Shown one piece after another: positions 19,896-28,754 of a stretch of DNA of 64,000 nt. The notes beneath the pieces were generated by a model. It was given only the letters and a program-made list of their open reading frames with translations, searched no databases and was not told the origin of the DNA. The translations under genes were made by a program, and so were the position numbers. This DNA comes from Subtercola boreus (lineage in GTDB: Bacteria; Actinomycetota; Actinomycetes; Actinomycetales; Microbacteriaceae). Where the stretch lies: assembly GCF_003399645.1 (NCBI RefSeq), contig NZ_NBXD01000020.1:84719-148718 (forward strand), read 5' to 3'. Each line of letters begins with the position of its first letter. Position 1 is the first letter of the stretch.

Positions 19896-19931
19896 GCCGG
19901 GGTGCACCGAAACGAACCGACACACCCCGGC
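19896..19931. terminator. 9-bp stem in the phoH2 / YtxH-like spacer
   Basis: Perfect 9-base arms at 19896-19904 and 19923-19931 with an 18-base loop, 17 bases downstream of the stop of the next gene on the minus strand. It probably ends that gene's transcript. There is no strong T-tract. Confidence 0.5.
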
Positions 19932-19947
19932 TGAGATTAACGTTGTG

Positions 19948-20310
19948 TTACGACGCGAGGTCGTCTGCCTTCTTCTCAGCTTCGTCGGCCACATCTCCGG
20001 CCTTGTCGGCCAGGTCGTCGGCCGTGTCACCGGCCTTGTCGGCCACGTCGTCGGCCGTGCCGCGCACCTTGGCCGCGGCATCCTTGATCACGCCGGGTGC
20101 AGCCTTGACCGCATCGGCGAGCTTCTCCTGCACGATCGGCGCCCTGTCGGCGACGAACGCCTCCGCGTTGTGCACAGCCTTCTGCACCTGCGGCTGGTTC
20201 CAGGCCGCGTCGGCCTTCGATTTGATCTGCTCGTACCGCTTACGGCCGGCTGCGGAGCCCGCGACGTAACCGACGCCGAGGCCGATGACAAACAGGATTT
20301 TGCCCTTCAT
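19948..20310 (-). CDS. YtxH-like/apolipoprotein-like small stress protein
   Basis: A 120-aa protein. A short membrane or glycine-zipper segment ('ILFVIGLGVGYVAGSAAG') is followed by a long amphipathic helix ending in degenerate 11-residue repeats of the type 'DDxADKAGD', similar to LEA-like proteins. ATG 20310 is preferred over the in-frame GTG nine bases upstream because AAAGG is correctly spaced only for the ATG. Likely an envelope or stress-associated protein; the molecular function is unknown. Confidence 0.75.
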   Translation of the reverse strand: MKGKILFVIGLGVGYVAGSAAGRKRYEQIKSKADAAWNQPQVQKAVHNAEAFVADRAPIVQEKLADAVKAAPGVIKDAAAKVRGTADDVADKAGDTADDLADKAGDVADEAEKKADDLAS

Positions 20311-20351
20311 GTGCTTCACCTTTTCTCTGGGGGGGTTGGTTTGTGGTTGTG

Positions 20352-21137
20352 TCAGCCGCCGAAGCGTCGCTGCCGCCTCGAGAAGTCGCGGAGCGCCCGC
20401 AGAAAGTCGACCTGGCGAATGTCGGGGCCGAGCGCCTCCATGAAGTAGAACTCGCTGTGCGCACTCTGCCAGAGCATGAAATCGCTGAGGCGCTGCTCCC
20501 CCGAGGTGCGGATGACGAGGTCGGGATCGGGCTGGCCCCCGGTGTAGAGGTGGGCGCCGATCAGCTCCTCGTCGAGGTTCTCAGCGAGCTCGGCCAGCGT
20601 GTGGCCCGCGGCCTGATGGGTACGGATGATGCTCTGTACGGCATCCGCGATCTCTGTGCGACCGCCGTAGCCGACGGCGAGGTTGACGTGCAGGCCGGTG
20701 TTGGCGGAGGTGCGGGATTCGGCCTCGGAGAGGGCGGCGACGAGCCTCGGCGGCAGTCCTTCGTTGCTGCCGACGTGCTTGATGCGCCAGTTGCGGTAGG
20801 TGGAGAGTTCTTCGGCGAGCTGCGCGATGATCTCGATGAGTTCGGTGAGCTCGGCTTCGCTGCGGCTGGTGAGGTTGTCGGTCGACAACAGGTAGAGGGT
20901 CGCGACCGAGATGCCGAGGTCGTCGCACCATTCGAGGAACTCGCGCACCTTGATGGCGCCGGCGCGGTGGCCGTGCGCCGCGGTCTCGAGGAGCTTCAGC
21001 TTCGCCCAACGACGGTTGCCGTCGATGATCATCGCAACGTGGTGGGGAAGGTTGCCCTCGTCGAGCTCGCGCCGCAGCCGCTTCTGGTACAGCCCGTAGA
21101 GCAGACCTCGACCGGGGGTGTCCTGCCTCTTCTGCAC
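20352..21137 (-). CDS. uppS: cis-isoprenyl (undecaprenyl) diphosphate synthase
   Basis: A 261-aa cis-prenyltransferase that extends an allylic diphosphate with IPP to make polyprenyl carrier lipid for wall synthesis. The substrate-binding loop 'HVAMIIDGNRRWAK' (catalytic Asp) is near residue 34; 'TLYLLSTDNL', 'NLAVGYGGRTEI', 'LVIRTSGEQRLSDFMLWQSAHSE' are all family landmarks. Actinobacteria often have two paralogues with short or long products, so chain length is not assignable. Confidence 0.95.
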   Translation of the reverse strand: MQKRQDTPGRGLLYGLYQKRLRRELDEGNLPHHVAMIIDGNRRWAKLKLLETAAHGHRAGAIKVREFLEWCDDLGISVATLYLLSTDNLTSRSEAELTELIEIIAQLAEELSTYRNWRIKHVGSNEGLPPRLVAALSEAESRTSANTGLHVNLAVGYGGRTEIADAVQSIIRTHQAAGHTLAELAENLDEELIGAHLYTGGQPDPDLVIRTSGEQRLSDFMLWQSAHSEFYFMEALGPDIRQVDFLRALRDFSRRQRRFGG

Positions 21138-21207
21138 GAGGTAACGCTACCCTCCGCGGGCAGAAACTCCCAGCGGGCCCCACAGGCGGCGCGGCTAGGG
21201 TTGAGGC

Positions 21208-21894
21208 ATGACCTCCGCACTGCCTCACCTTCCGCTGGTCGATGAGGCGGCCGAGGTCAAACCGACCTGGCGCGGCTGGATCCACGCCGTCACCTTCCCG
21301 CTCGCGATCGTCGCGGGCGTGGTGCTCGTCGTGCTGGCCGACGGTGCCGCTGCGAAAGCGTCGACCACCGTTTTCGCGATCACGTCGCTGCTGCTGTTCG
21401 GCAATTCCGCGCTCTATCACCGTTTCAACTGGCAGCCGAAGACGAAGCGCATTCTCAAACGCATCGATCACGCGAACATCTTCCTGCTGATCGCCGGCAC
21501 CTACACCCCCATCGCAGCACTCGCCCTGCCACCCGGCAAAGACACGCTCGTGCTCGTGGCCGTGTGGGTCGCGGCTCTGCTCGGCATCGGGTTCCGCGTG
21601 TTCTGGCTCGACGCCCCGCGGTGGCTCTACACCCCGCTCTACGTGCTCATGGGTGGCGCCGCCCTGCTGTTCACCGCCGACATCTTCGCGGCGAACGCCG
21701 TGACGATGACGCTCGTTCTCGTCGGCGGGGTCGCCTATACGATCGGCGCCGTGGTCTACGGGCTGAAGCGGCCGAACCCGGTTCCCGGGGTCTTCGGGTT
21801 CCACGAGATCTTCCACGCACTGACGCTGGTCGCGTTCGCGTGCCACTGGACGGGCATCCTGCTCATCGCGGTGAACCCGCCGTTCAACGGCTGA
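21208..21894 (+). CDS. hemolysin III / PAQR-family membrane protein
   Basis: A 228-aa protein with seven predicted membrane helices. The conserved polar residues of the TrhA/YqfA branch of PAQR proteins are present: 'GNSALYHRFNW', 'IDHANIFLLIAGTYTP' and the C-terminal 'GFHEIFHALTLVAFACHW', which together form a zinc-binding hydrolase-like site. The family name hemolysin III is historical; the physiological role is probably membrane-lipid homeostasis. Divergent from uppS. Confidence 0.93.
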   Translation: MTSALPHLPLVDEAAEVKPTWRGWIHAVTFPLAIVAGVVLVVLADGAAAKASTTVFAITSLLLFGNSALYHRFNWQPKTKRILKRIDHANIFLLIAGTYTPIAALALPPGKDTLVLVAVWVAALLGIGFRVFWLDAPRWLYTPLYVLMGGAALLFTADIFAANAVTMTLVLVGGVAYTIGAVVYGLKRPNPVPGVFGFHEIFHALTLVAFACHWTGILLIAVNPPFNG

Positions 21895-21928
21895 GACGGC
21901 ACCGCCGGAGCGCGCCAGCCGCTCACCG

Positions 21929-22210
21929 CTACTTCTTCGCGCCCGGGCCCCTGTCGGCCGCGGCGCGAGCCGCCTCTTCGGCGTCGAGCTTCTCGGCGAC
22001 CTGCTGGCGCATGTTGACCCGACGGATGCGCCGGGTCATGTCGATGATGAGCAGCACCGCGAGGATCATCACCGCGAACGTCACGATGAAACCGATCGTT
22101 CCGGGCGTCACCAGGTCGGGGTTGACGGCCGGGGCGGGGCTCGGGGTCGCATCGTCGGCCACCCAGCCCAGCGCCGTGCCGAGGGTGGTGTGCAGCGCGG
22201 CGGAGACCAT
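21929..22210 (-). CDS. small single-pass membrane protein coupled to mca
   Basis: A 93-aa protein: an N-terminal segment possibly exported ('MVSAALHTTLGTALGWVADD'), one strong membrane helix near residues 38-58, and a charged cytoplasmic tail with 'RRIRRVNMRQQVAEKLDAEEAARAA'-type composition. Its ATG overlaps the mca stop by one base (TGATG), so it is translated with mca. Similar small genes follow mca in related genomes as far as I recall, but I know no function. Confidence 0.75.
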   Translation of the reverse strand: MVSAALHTTLGTALGWVADDATPSPAPAVNPDLVTPGTIGFIVTFAVMILAVLLIIDMTRRIRRVNMRQQVAEKLDAEEAARAAADRGPGAKK

Positions 22211-23118
22211 CACCTGCCGGCCTCCGACAGAACGTCGGAATCGATCCCTGCGAAGAAGTCGTTCTCGAACTCCCCCTCCACCGGTTCGGGAAGCGGGACC
22301 TTCGAGTCGATGAGCTGGTAGTCCTCGTACGGCCATGCCTGCTGCTGCAGTTCGTTCGGCCAGAAGAAGAAGGCGCTGTCGGGCGAGACCTGGGAGGCGT
22401 GCGCCAGCAGGGCGTTGTCTCGGGACTCGAAGAAGGCACCCGCGGGAATCTGGGTGGTTGCGAGGTACGGGCTCTCGGTCATCCACCGCCCCATCTCGGC
22501 GAAGGTCGCGAGCAGCGGACTGTCGGGATCGGTCGCCTCGAGCAGCTGCTTGATCGACTGCATGCGCTGGTAGCTGAAGATGCGGTCGTAGTAGAGCTTC
22601 GACACCTGCCAGGCCGGGCCGAGCTCGGGCGCGTACGTCTCGTCGGCGGCCAGGCGGTAGGCGAGCACGGAGATGTCGTGGCAGCGGATGTGATCGGGGT
22701 GCGGGTAGCCGCCCTTCTCGTCGTACGTCAGCAGAACCTGCGGCTTCTGCTCGCGGATGAGATGAACGAGTGGTCGCACGCTCAGCTCGGGGGCTATCGC
22801 GGCGAAGGCGTTGGCGGGCAGCGGATCGTCGTTCTCGGGCAGCCCCGAGTCGGCGTACCCGAGCCAGCGGTGCTCGAACCCCACGGCGGCCTGCGCGGCG
22901 GCCATCTCGACACGGCGAAGACCCGTCATGTCGCGTTCGGCCCACGGCCTCGTCGCGAGCCCTTCATTCAGGATGCTCCCCCGCTCGCCGCTGGTGCAGC
23001 TGACGACCATCACCTCGACTCCACGGTCGAGGTAGTAGGCGTACGTCGCTGCGCCTTTGCTCGATTCGTCATCGGGATGGGCGTGCACGGCCATGAGACG
23101 AAGTGCCAGGTGTCTCAA
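22210..23118 (-). CDS. mca: mycothiol S-conjugate amidase
   Basis: A zinc-dependent amidase (PIG-L/LmbE fold) that cleaves mycothiol conjugates of toxins, leaving a mercapturic acid for export. The metal motif 'AVHAHPDDESSKGA' is at the N-terminus, with 'EKGGYPHPDHIRCHD' as the second histidine site. 302 aa is typical for Mca rather than MshB. The start is uncertain: TTG 23118 has GAGGAG almost touching it, and an internal ATG directly precedes the first motif. It shows the host uses mycothiol, an actinobacterial marker. Confidence 0.93.
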   Translation of the reverse strand: MRHLALRLMAVHAHPDDESSKGAATYAYYLDRGVEVMVVSCTSGERGSILNEGLATRPWAERDMTGLRRVEMAAAQAAVGFEHRWLGYADSGLPENDDPLPANAFAAIAPELSVRPLVHLIREQKPQVLLTYDEKGGYPHPDHIRCHDISVLAYRLAADETYAPELGPAWQVSKLYYDRIFSYQRMQSIKQLLEATDPDSPLLATFAEMGRWMTESPYLATTQIPAGAFFESRDNALLAHASQVSPDSAFFFWPNELQQQAWPYEDYQLIDSKVPLPEPVEGEFENDFFAGIDSDVLSEAGR

Positions 23119-23240
23119 CTCCTCAGCTAGGCGAACTACCCTGTGGTACGGGTAGAGAAATTCTGCCGAAAACCGGCGGTTCGCGCCGGGAGACCCGGCA
23201 CATCCAGACTAATCGTTCGACAGAGGAGAGCTGACCGCAC

Positions 23241-23717
23241 GTGAGCGAAGACGAGCTCAGCGAAGACGGCCCGTTCGCGGCCACATCGGCGTCGACGGCG
23301 GCCTCATCGACGCTGGCACCGGCATCCACCGTGCGTTCCGAACGCTACGGCAACACGGCGAAGTCCCGGGGCCGGGGACGGCTCATCGCCGTGCTGTTCG
23401 GCGGCGCGGTGGTGCTCGTGATCGGCGCCTGGGTCATCTGGGCCGGGCTCGACAGCTCACGATCCTCGGTGGATGCACAGGATCAGGCCCACGTCGTGGT
23501 CAGCGCCACGCGCGTCGATGTGACCTTCACGGTTTCAGCCGACCGCGGCCAGGCGACGGCATGCGTGGTCGAGGCGCAGAACGAGGATCACGCGGTGGTC
23601 GGCTGGAAGGTCGTCGACATTCCCGCCTCGACCCAGCGCGACCAGGAGATCACGACCGCCGTGCTCACCACGGAGCCGGCGGTCACCGGTTTGATCTACA
23701 GCTGCTGGCTCACGTAA
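23241..23717 (+). CDS. DUF4307 membrane protein
   Basis: A 158-aa protein with a disordered Ser/Ala/Thr-rich N-terminus (1-40), a basic stretch, one membrane helix near residues 50-70 and an extracellular domain with the family pattern 'VTFTVSADRGQATACVVEAQNEDHAVVGWK' (given here as separate pieces of a continuous domain: beta-rich with two Cys). DUF4307 genes commonly sit between mca and greA, as here. Function unknown. Confidence 0.88.
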   Translation: MSEDELSEDGPFAATSASTAASSTLAPASTVRSERYGNTAKSRGRGRLIAVLFGGAVVLVIGAWVIWAGLDSSRSSVDAQDQAHVVVSATRVDVTFTVSADRGQATACVVEAQNEDHAVVGWKVVDIPASTQRDQEITTAVLTTEPAVTGLIYSCWLT

Positions 23718-23747
23718 AATCGCAGTTTCGAACGGAGGAGTTTGCGC

Positions 23748-24236
23748 ATGGCGGAGGAAGCAGAAGTCAGCTGGCTGACCCAGGAGGCCTACGACCGTCT
23801 GGCGAACGAACTCGAGTACGCCAGCACCACCGGGCGCCAGGAGATCACCGACAAGATCCAGTCGGCGCGCGAAGAGGGTGACCTGAAGGAGAACAGCGGG
23901 TACCACGCCGCAAAAGACGAGCAGGGCAAGCAGGAGGCGCGCATCCGCTTCCTCACGAACCTGTTGAAGACCGCGCAGGTGAGCGAGGCGCCCGAGAGCC
24001 ACGGTGTCGTGGTGCCGGGCACGGTCATCACGGCGGTCATTGCGGGCGACGAGAGCGTCTTCCTGCTCGGCAGCCGGGAGATCGCGGGGCAGAGCGACCT
24101 CGACGTCTACTCCGAGAAGAGCCCGCTGGGCACCGCCATCATGGGCCTCGCCGTCGGCGACACCACCACCTACGAGGCACCCAACGGCCGAGCCATCACG
24201 GTCAAGGTCACCGCCGTAGAGAACTACACCGGCTGA
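23748..24236 (+). CDS. greA: transcription elongation factor GreA
   Basis: Rescues backtracked RNA polymerase by stimulating transcript cleavage. The N-terminal coiled coil (about 10-75) has 'ITDKIQSAREEGDLKENSGYH' with the acidic tip residues (Asp/Glu of 'EEGDLKEN'); the C-terminal FKBP-like domain ends with 'TYEAPNGRAITVKV'. ATG 23748 is preferred over TTG 23742 because of GGAGGAG spacing. 162 aa, as expected. Confidence 0.96.
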   Translation: MAEEAEVSWLTQEAYDRLANELEYASTTGRQEITDKIQSAREEGDLKENSGYHAAKDEQGKQEARIRFLTNLLKTAQVSEAPESHGVVVPGTVITAVIAGDESVFLLGSREIAGQSDLDVYSEKSPLGTAIMGLAVGDTTTYEAPNGRAITVKVTAVENYTG

Positions 24237-24304
24237 CCGGCCCCGCCGGCAGTTTCACAGCGCTCGGAGCCGGATGCAGGTAGTTCGCGGGTCAACCGGG
24301 GGCG

Positions 24305-24345
24305 AAAAGGCCGCACTGCGCCTGCGAGATGTCGGGGGTGCGGCC
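24305..24345 (-). terminator. intrinsic terminator of ilvA
   Basis: Perfect 8-base arms at 24338-24345 and 24309-24316 around a 21-base loop, followed on the minus strand by TTTT (24308-24305). It lies directly downstream of the ilvA stop and between the convergent greA and ilvA genes. Confidence 0.65.
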
Positions 24346-24351
24346 CACGCG

Positions 24352-25605
24352 TCAGTCCTGGGCGAGGCGAGCGTCGTAGCCCGCGTCGCGGAGGCGCGCG
24401 ATGACCTCGGCGCGGTGCTCGGGGCCGCGCGTCTCGACGCTCAGCTCGAGTTCGACCTCGCTGAGCTGCAGCCCGCGCCCGTGCCGGGTGTGCAGCACCT
24501 CGATCACGTTGGCGTTCGCCTCCGCGACGATCTCGGCCGTGCGCGCGAGCTGGCCCGGGCGATCGGGCAGCATGATCTTGAGCTTGAGATAGCGATCGGA
24601 TGCCGCCAGCCCGTTGCTGATGACCCGCTGCATGAGCAGGGGGTCGATGTTGCCGCCCGACAGCACCACGACCGTCGTACCCAGCTCGCCGAGCTGCCCC
24701 GACAGGATCGCCGCGACGCCGACGGCGCCGGCCGGCTCCACCACGAGCTTGGCCCGCTCGAGCAGCACGAGGATGGCCCGCGCGATGTCGGCCTCGGTCA
24801 CCAGCACGATTTCGTCGACCAGCTCCCGGATGATCTCGAAATTCAGGATGCCCGGCTTCGCCACCGCGATTCCGTCGGCGATCGTGGCCGACGTGCTGAT
24901 CTTCGTCGGCTCCCCCATTGCCAGCGACGTCGGATAGGCCGCCGCATTGGCCGCCTGCACCCCGATCACCCGCACCTCGCGGCCCTCGGCCGCCGCACGC
25001 TGCTTGATCGCGCTGGCCACGCCCGAGATGAGCCCGCCGCCGCCGATCGGCACGATGATGGTGTCGAAGGCGGGAGCCTGCTCCCAGATCTCGAGGCCGA
25101 GCGTTCCCTGGCCCACAATGACATCCGGATGATCGAACGGCGGGATGAGCACCGCTCCGGTCGTGGCCGCGTACTCCGCCGCCGCCGCCAGGGGCTCCTC
25201 GACCGTGTGGCCGCGCAGCAGAACATCCGCCCCGTAGTCGCGGGTCGCCTGGAGTTTGGGCAGCGCGACTCCGAGCGGCATGAAGATGGTGGCCTTGATG
25301 CCGAGCTCACGGGCGGCGAACGCCACACCCTGGGCGTGGTTGCCGGCCGACGCGGCCACGACGCCCCGGGCCTTCTCTTCGTCGCTGAGCCGTGACATCC
25401 GGTTGTAGGCACCCCGGATCTTGTACGACCCGGTGCGCTGCAGGTTCTCGAGCTTCAGGAGCACGTCGCTGCCCAGCACCTCGGCGAGATAGCGCGAGGT
25501 CTCGAGCGGCGTGGTCTGCGCGACCCGGGAGACCACGGCCCGCGCAGCCTCGATGTCGGCCAGGGCCGGAACAGCGGAGCGGGTGTGCGAGGGCGTCTCA
25601 AGCAT
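24352..25605 (-). CDS. ilvA: threonine ammonia-lyase with C-terminal ACT domain
   Basis: PLP enzyme deaminating threonine to 2-oxobutyrate, the first step to isoleucine. The PLP lysine is in 'ENLQRTGSYKIRGAYN' near residue 55, the glycine loop in 'VPIGGGGLISG' and the serine/Gly site in 'LSGGNIDP'. A single ACT-like regulatory domain covers about residues 330-417, the medium form common in actinobacteria. ATG 25605 overlaps the end of the upstream transporter gene by eight bases. Feedback control by isoleucine is likely from the ACT domain but not shown. Confidence 0.94.
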   Translation of the reverse strand: MLETPSHTRSAVPALADIEAARAVVSRVAQTTPLETSRYLAEVLGSDVLLKLENLQRTGSYKIRGAYNRMSRLSDEEKARGVVAASAGNHAQGVAFAARELGIKATIFMPLGVALPKLQATRDYGADVLLRGHTVEEPLAAAAEYAATTGAVLIPPFDHPDVIVGQGTLGLEIWEQAPAFDTIIVPIGGGGLISGVASAIKQRAAAEGREVRVIGVQAANAAAYPTSLAMGEPTKISTSATIADGIAVAKPGILNFEIIRELVDEIVLVTEADIARAILVLLERAKLVVEPAGAVGVAAILSGQLGELGTTVVVLSGGNIDPLLMQRVISNGLAASDRYLKLKIMLPDRPGQLARTAEIVAEANANVIEVLHTRHGRGLQLSEVELELSVETRGPEHRAEVIARLRDAGYDARLAQD

Positions 25606-26809
25606 CGGGTAGGGGCTCTTTCGGCTCGGGTCGGGCGTGCCAGACGCCACTCGCGATGTACTTCACCATCACGTTCAGGGTCGCGATGAACGGCACCGCG
25701 AAAAAGGCGCCCGGGATACCAGCGATGATACTTCCCCCGGCTACGGCGAGCACGACGGCCAGGGGGTGCACCTTGACCGCGGTCCCCATGACGAGCGGTT
25801 GCAGAACATGCCCTTCGATCTGCTGCACCAGCAGCACGACACCGAGCATCGCCAGGGCGATCGGCCAGCCGTTGTAGACCAGCGCGATGAAGATGGCCAC
25901 GACACCGGTCAGTACGGCGCCGACCACCGGGATGAACGAGCCGAGGAACACCAGCACGGCGACCGGTACGGCAAGCGGAACGCCGAGCAGGAAGGCGCCG
26001 AGGCCGATACCCACCGCGTCGACGAATGCCACGAGGATCTGCACTTTCACGAAACTCTGCAGGGTGGTCCAGCCCGCCGTGCCTGCGCCGTCGACGCCCG
26101 CGCGGGCGCGCTTCGGGAAGATGCGTACAACGAAGGCCCAGATGCCCCGGCCGTCGATCAGGATGAAGAGGGTCGAGAAGAGCACGAGCAGCACGCCGGT
26201 GAGCACATGGGTGAGCGTCGAGCCGACGCTCAGTGCCCCGCTGACCAGCGCTGAGCTGTCGTTCTGGATCGCCTGGAACGCCTGCCCGATGTATCCGTTG
26301 ATCTGGTCGTCGCTGAGCTGCAGCGGGCCGGTCTTCAGCCAGTCGCGCAGCATGTTGTAGCTGTTGGTGCTCTGGGTCTTCAGGTCGGCGTAGCCCGAGG
26401 AGATTTGGGTTGTGACCAGGAAGCCGAGCGCACCGATGACGATGAACACGGTGAGGATCGACACGACGATGGCGAGCCACCTCGGCCAGTGGTGCCTGAC
26501 CAGGAAGTTCTTGTAGGGCACGAGCAGGGCGCTCAGCACGACCGCGATGAGAAGCGGGATGATCACCAGCGAGAACTGAGCGAGCACGAACAGCAGCGCG
26601 GCGAGTGCCCCCATGATGACCAGCAGGCGCCAGGCCCAGGCACCAGCGATCTGCATTCCCGGCGGTACCGAACCGGCCGCGGCCGCGGCGGTCGTGGTGG
26701 CTTCGGTGAGGGATGCTGCCGACTCCGCCACGTCGTATCGCGCCCGGGCGGCGGCCTGTCGCCGTGCGAAGAAACCGGAGGGCCTGCGGGGGTGGGCTGT
26801 GCCTGACAT
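25598..26809 (-). CDS. AI-2E family transporter
   Basis: A 403-aa membrane protein with about eight helices. Family marks include the soluble loop after helix 3 and the 'FLGSFIPVVGAVLTGVVAIFIALVYNG' re-entrant region (split across helices 6-7), plus 'QQIEGHVLQPLVMG'. The name reflects TqsA, but many members instead export ions or small solutes, so the substrate is unknown. Cytoplasmic ends are charged; it overlaps ilvA by eight bases, so both are probably cotranscribed. Confidence 0.88.
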   Translation of the reverse strand: MSGTAHPRRPSGFFARRQAAARARYDVAESAASLTEATTTAAAAAGSVPPGMQIAGAWAWRLLVIMGALAALLFVLAQFSLVIIPLLIAVVLSALLVPYKNFLVRHHWPRWLAIVVSILTVFIVIGALGFLVTTQISSGYADLKTQSTNSYNMLRDWLKTGPLQLSDDQINGYIGQAFQAIQNDSSALVSGALSVGSTLTHVLTGVLLVLFSTLFILIDGRGIWAFVVRIFPKRARAGVDGAGTAGWTTLQSFVKVQILVAFVDAVGIGLGAFLLGVPLAVPVAVLVFLGSFIPVVGAVLTGVVAIFIALVYNGWPIALAMLGVVLLVQQIEGHVLQPLVMGTAVKVHPLAVVLAVAGGSIIAGIPGAFFAVPFIATLNVMVKYIASGVWHARPEPKEPLPDA

Positions 26810-26915
26810 TTTCCCAGTCTAGAAGTCACGGCAGCTGCCCGGCGGGGGGTTGCCCTGCCCGGCGCGGGGCGGGTGGAGTTGCCGGCCTGTCGGACGTCGG
26901 CACTATGGTCGAGAC

Positions 26916-28202
26916 GTGGTCGATCCGATGTCAGCAGGTCTCGCCCGGAGGGTGGCGCTGGGCGCGCAGGGTTTCGGGTCGCCCGCAGCGGGCAGCGCGA
27001 CATCCGCCCCGGGTCTGCGGCAGCTGACGCCGCTCGTGTCGAAACTGGCGCTGCTGCAGATCGACTCCGTGAACGTGTTCGAGCGCAGCCACTACCTCCC
27101 CGTGTTCGCCCGGCTGGGCGCCTACCCGAAGGCCGAGCTCGACCGGCTCACCTATGGCCCGCGCATGATCGAGTACTGGGCGCATGTGGCGTCGTTCATT
27201 CCGCTCACCACCCTGCCGTTGCTCGCCTGGCGGATGGATGACTACCGAGCCAGCGCCTTGGCAGACGCCAACTCGTGGGCGAACGCCAACCCCCGCATGA
27301 TCGCCTGGCTGAAGAGCGAGCTGGCCGAGAAGGGTCCGATGCCGGCCAGCGCCATCGAGCACGAGAGCAACCGGCGGAACGGCCCGTGGTGGGGCTGGAG
27401 CGACGTGAAGATCGGGCTCGAGACGCTCTTCCGCTGGGGAGAGGTGGTGGCCGCCGGGCGCACCCGCTTCGAGCGCAGCTACGGGCTGCCGGAGCAGATG
27501 CTGCCGGAGGCCATTCTCGCGGCGCTGGCGGAGCGGTCGTTCCTGGGCGGCGCGGGCGGCGCGGCGGCGGATGGCGCGGCGGCGGTCGGCGCGGGCGCTG
27601 CGGGACTGGCCCGCGCAGAATCCATGCGCGAGCTGGTGTCGCTGTCGGCGCGGGCGCTCGGGGTGGGGACGGTCGGTGACCTGGCCGACTACTTCCGGTT
27701 GAAGACCGCGGATGCCCTACCCGCCATCCGCGCCCTCGAAGACACCGGCGAGCTGCTGCCCGTGGCGGTCGACGGCTGGGGTCGACCGTCCTGGTTGCAC
27801 CGCGATGCACGCCTGCCGAGGCGGATCGAGGCCGCGGCCGTGCTCTCGCCCTTCGATCCCGTCGTCTGGCGCCGAGAGCGGGCCGAGCGCCTCTTCGACT
27901 TCCACTACCGTATCGAGATCTACACGCCCGAGCCCAAGCGCATCTTCGGCTACTACGTGCTGCCGGTGCTCATCGACGAACGCGTCGTCGGTCGCGTCGA
28001 TCTGAAGAGCGACCGCAAGGCCGGCATCCTCCGCGTACCGTCCGCCTGGATAGAACCCCGTGTCTCCCCCGCCGATCACCCTGCCATCGCTGCCCGCCTC
28101 GCCACCGTGCTCCACACCGCCGCCGCCTGGCAGAACCTCGACGCCGTCACCCCCACTCTCCCCCTCCGCGGCACCTTCGCCACCCCCTCACCGCCGCCCT
28201 GA
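26916..28202 (+). CDS. YcaQ-like winged-helix DNA glycosylase family protein
   Basis: About 428 aa, member of the HTH_42/YcaQ family; E. coli YcaQ unhooks DNA interstrand crosslinks. Visible parts: 'ARRVALGAQGF' at the start, 'LALLQIDSVNVFERSHYLPVFARLG', 'EYWAHVASFIP', 'RPSWLHRDARLP' and 'LLSPFDPVVWRRERAERLFDF'-type region near the C-terminal third. The Q-x-D motif of the family ('LLQIDSVN') is present. An Ala/Gly-rich insertion near residues 212-225 looks species-specific. Start is GTG 26916 or ATG 26928; neither has a clear ribosome-binding site. Divergent from the AI-2E gene. Confidence 0.85.
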   Translation: MVDPMSAGLARRVALGAQGFGSPAAGSATSAPGLRQLTPLVSKLALLQIDSVNVFERSHYLPVFARLGAYPKAELDRLTYGPRMIEYWAHVASFIPLTTLPLLAWRMDDYRASALADANSWANANPRMIAWLKSELAEKGPMPASAIEHESNRRNGPWWGWSDVKIGLETLFRWGEVVAAGRTRFERSYGLPEQMLPEAILAALAERSFLGGAGGAAADGAAAVGAGAAGLARAESMRELVSLSARALGVGTVGDLADYFRLKTADALPAIRALEDTGELLPVAVDGWGRPSWLHRDARLPRRIEAAAVLSPFDPVVWRRERAERLFDFHYRIEIYTPEPKRIFGYYVLPVLIDERVVGRVDLKSDRKAGILRVPSAWIEPRVSPADHPAIAARLATVLHTAAAWQNLDAVTPTLPLRGTFATPSPPP

Positions 28203-28323
28203 CAGCCCCCACCCCCTGACCGACCCCTGCCCCTGACCCTCACCACCCCGACACCACCCCACCACCCCGACACCCCCCCCGTCATCCACCCCAGCCCCAA
28301 ATCGTTAGGTCAAAAAACCTCCC

Positions 28324-28349
28324 AAAACCCCGGCTATCGGGTGTTTTTT
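28324..28349 (+). terminator. intrinsic terminator after the YcaQ-like gene
   Basis: AAAACCCCG and CGGG-T-GTTTT pair as a nine-base stem with one bulged T around a five-base loop, followed by more Ts to 28349. A-rich on the other side, so it may also work for transcripts arriving from the convergent htpX gene. The flanking spacer 28203-28323 is C-rich with no gene visible. Confidence 0.7.
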
Positions 28350-28521
28350 GCCCTATCGTTTGTGCCCCGGCCCGCGGCAGGGCGTCATGGCGGGGCCCGG
28401 GCGCCAGACATCCGGGCGGGGCTTCGGGCGGGGCGCGACGGCTCGGCAGCATGCGACGGCGCGGCGGGGTCCGGCGGCGCGCGGGTGCGGCACGGCGGGG
28501 TGCGGCGGCGGGACGCCGGAC

Positions 28522-28733
28522 GGCCGCGGGTCGTACGGTGCCACCCACCGCGACGGGACGGCCGCGCGTCGTACGGTGCCACCCACCGCGACAGGACGGC
28601 CGCGCGTCGTACGGTGCCACCCACCGCGACAGGACGGCCGCGCGTCGTACGGTGCCACCCACCGCGACAGGACGGCCGCGCGTCGTACGGTGCCACCCAC
28701 CGCGACAGGGCGGCCGCGCGTCGTACGGTGCCG
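28522..28733. repeat. 38-bp tandem repeat, five full copies plus one partial
   Basis: Units start at 28522, 28560, 28598, 28636, 28674 and 28712, exactly 38 bases apart, and differ at only a few positions; the last is cut after about 22 bases. Each unit contains the palindromic CGTACG and the sequence GGTGCCACCCACCGCGAC. The period is not a multiple of three, so all frames stay open by composition only. It lies just beyond the 3' end of htpX between convergent genes. There are no unique spacers. Confidence 0.92.
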
Positions 28734-28754
28734 CCCGAAGGGCGGACCATAAAC

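Noticed and set aside
19948..20310. The helical protein next to PhoH as its antitoxin
   Set aside because: Known PhoH2 antitoxins are encoded directly upstream of phoH2 on the same transcript; this gene is separated by a terminator-like stem and resembles YtxH/LEA-type proteins.
24237..24351. A riboswitch or attenuator for ilvA
   Set aside because: The hairpin is downstream of ilvA, not upstream, and fits a terminator.
28522..28733. The 38-bp array as a CRISPR
   Set aside because: The copies are contiguous with no unique spacers, and no cas genes are in the window.
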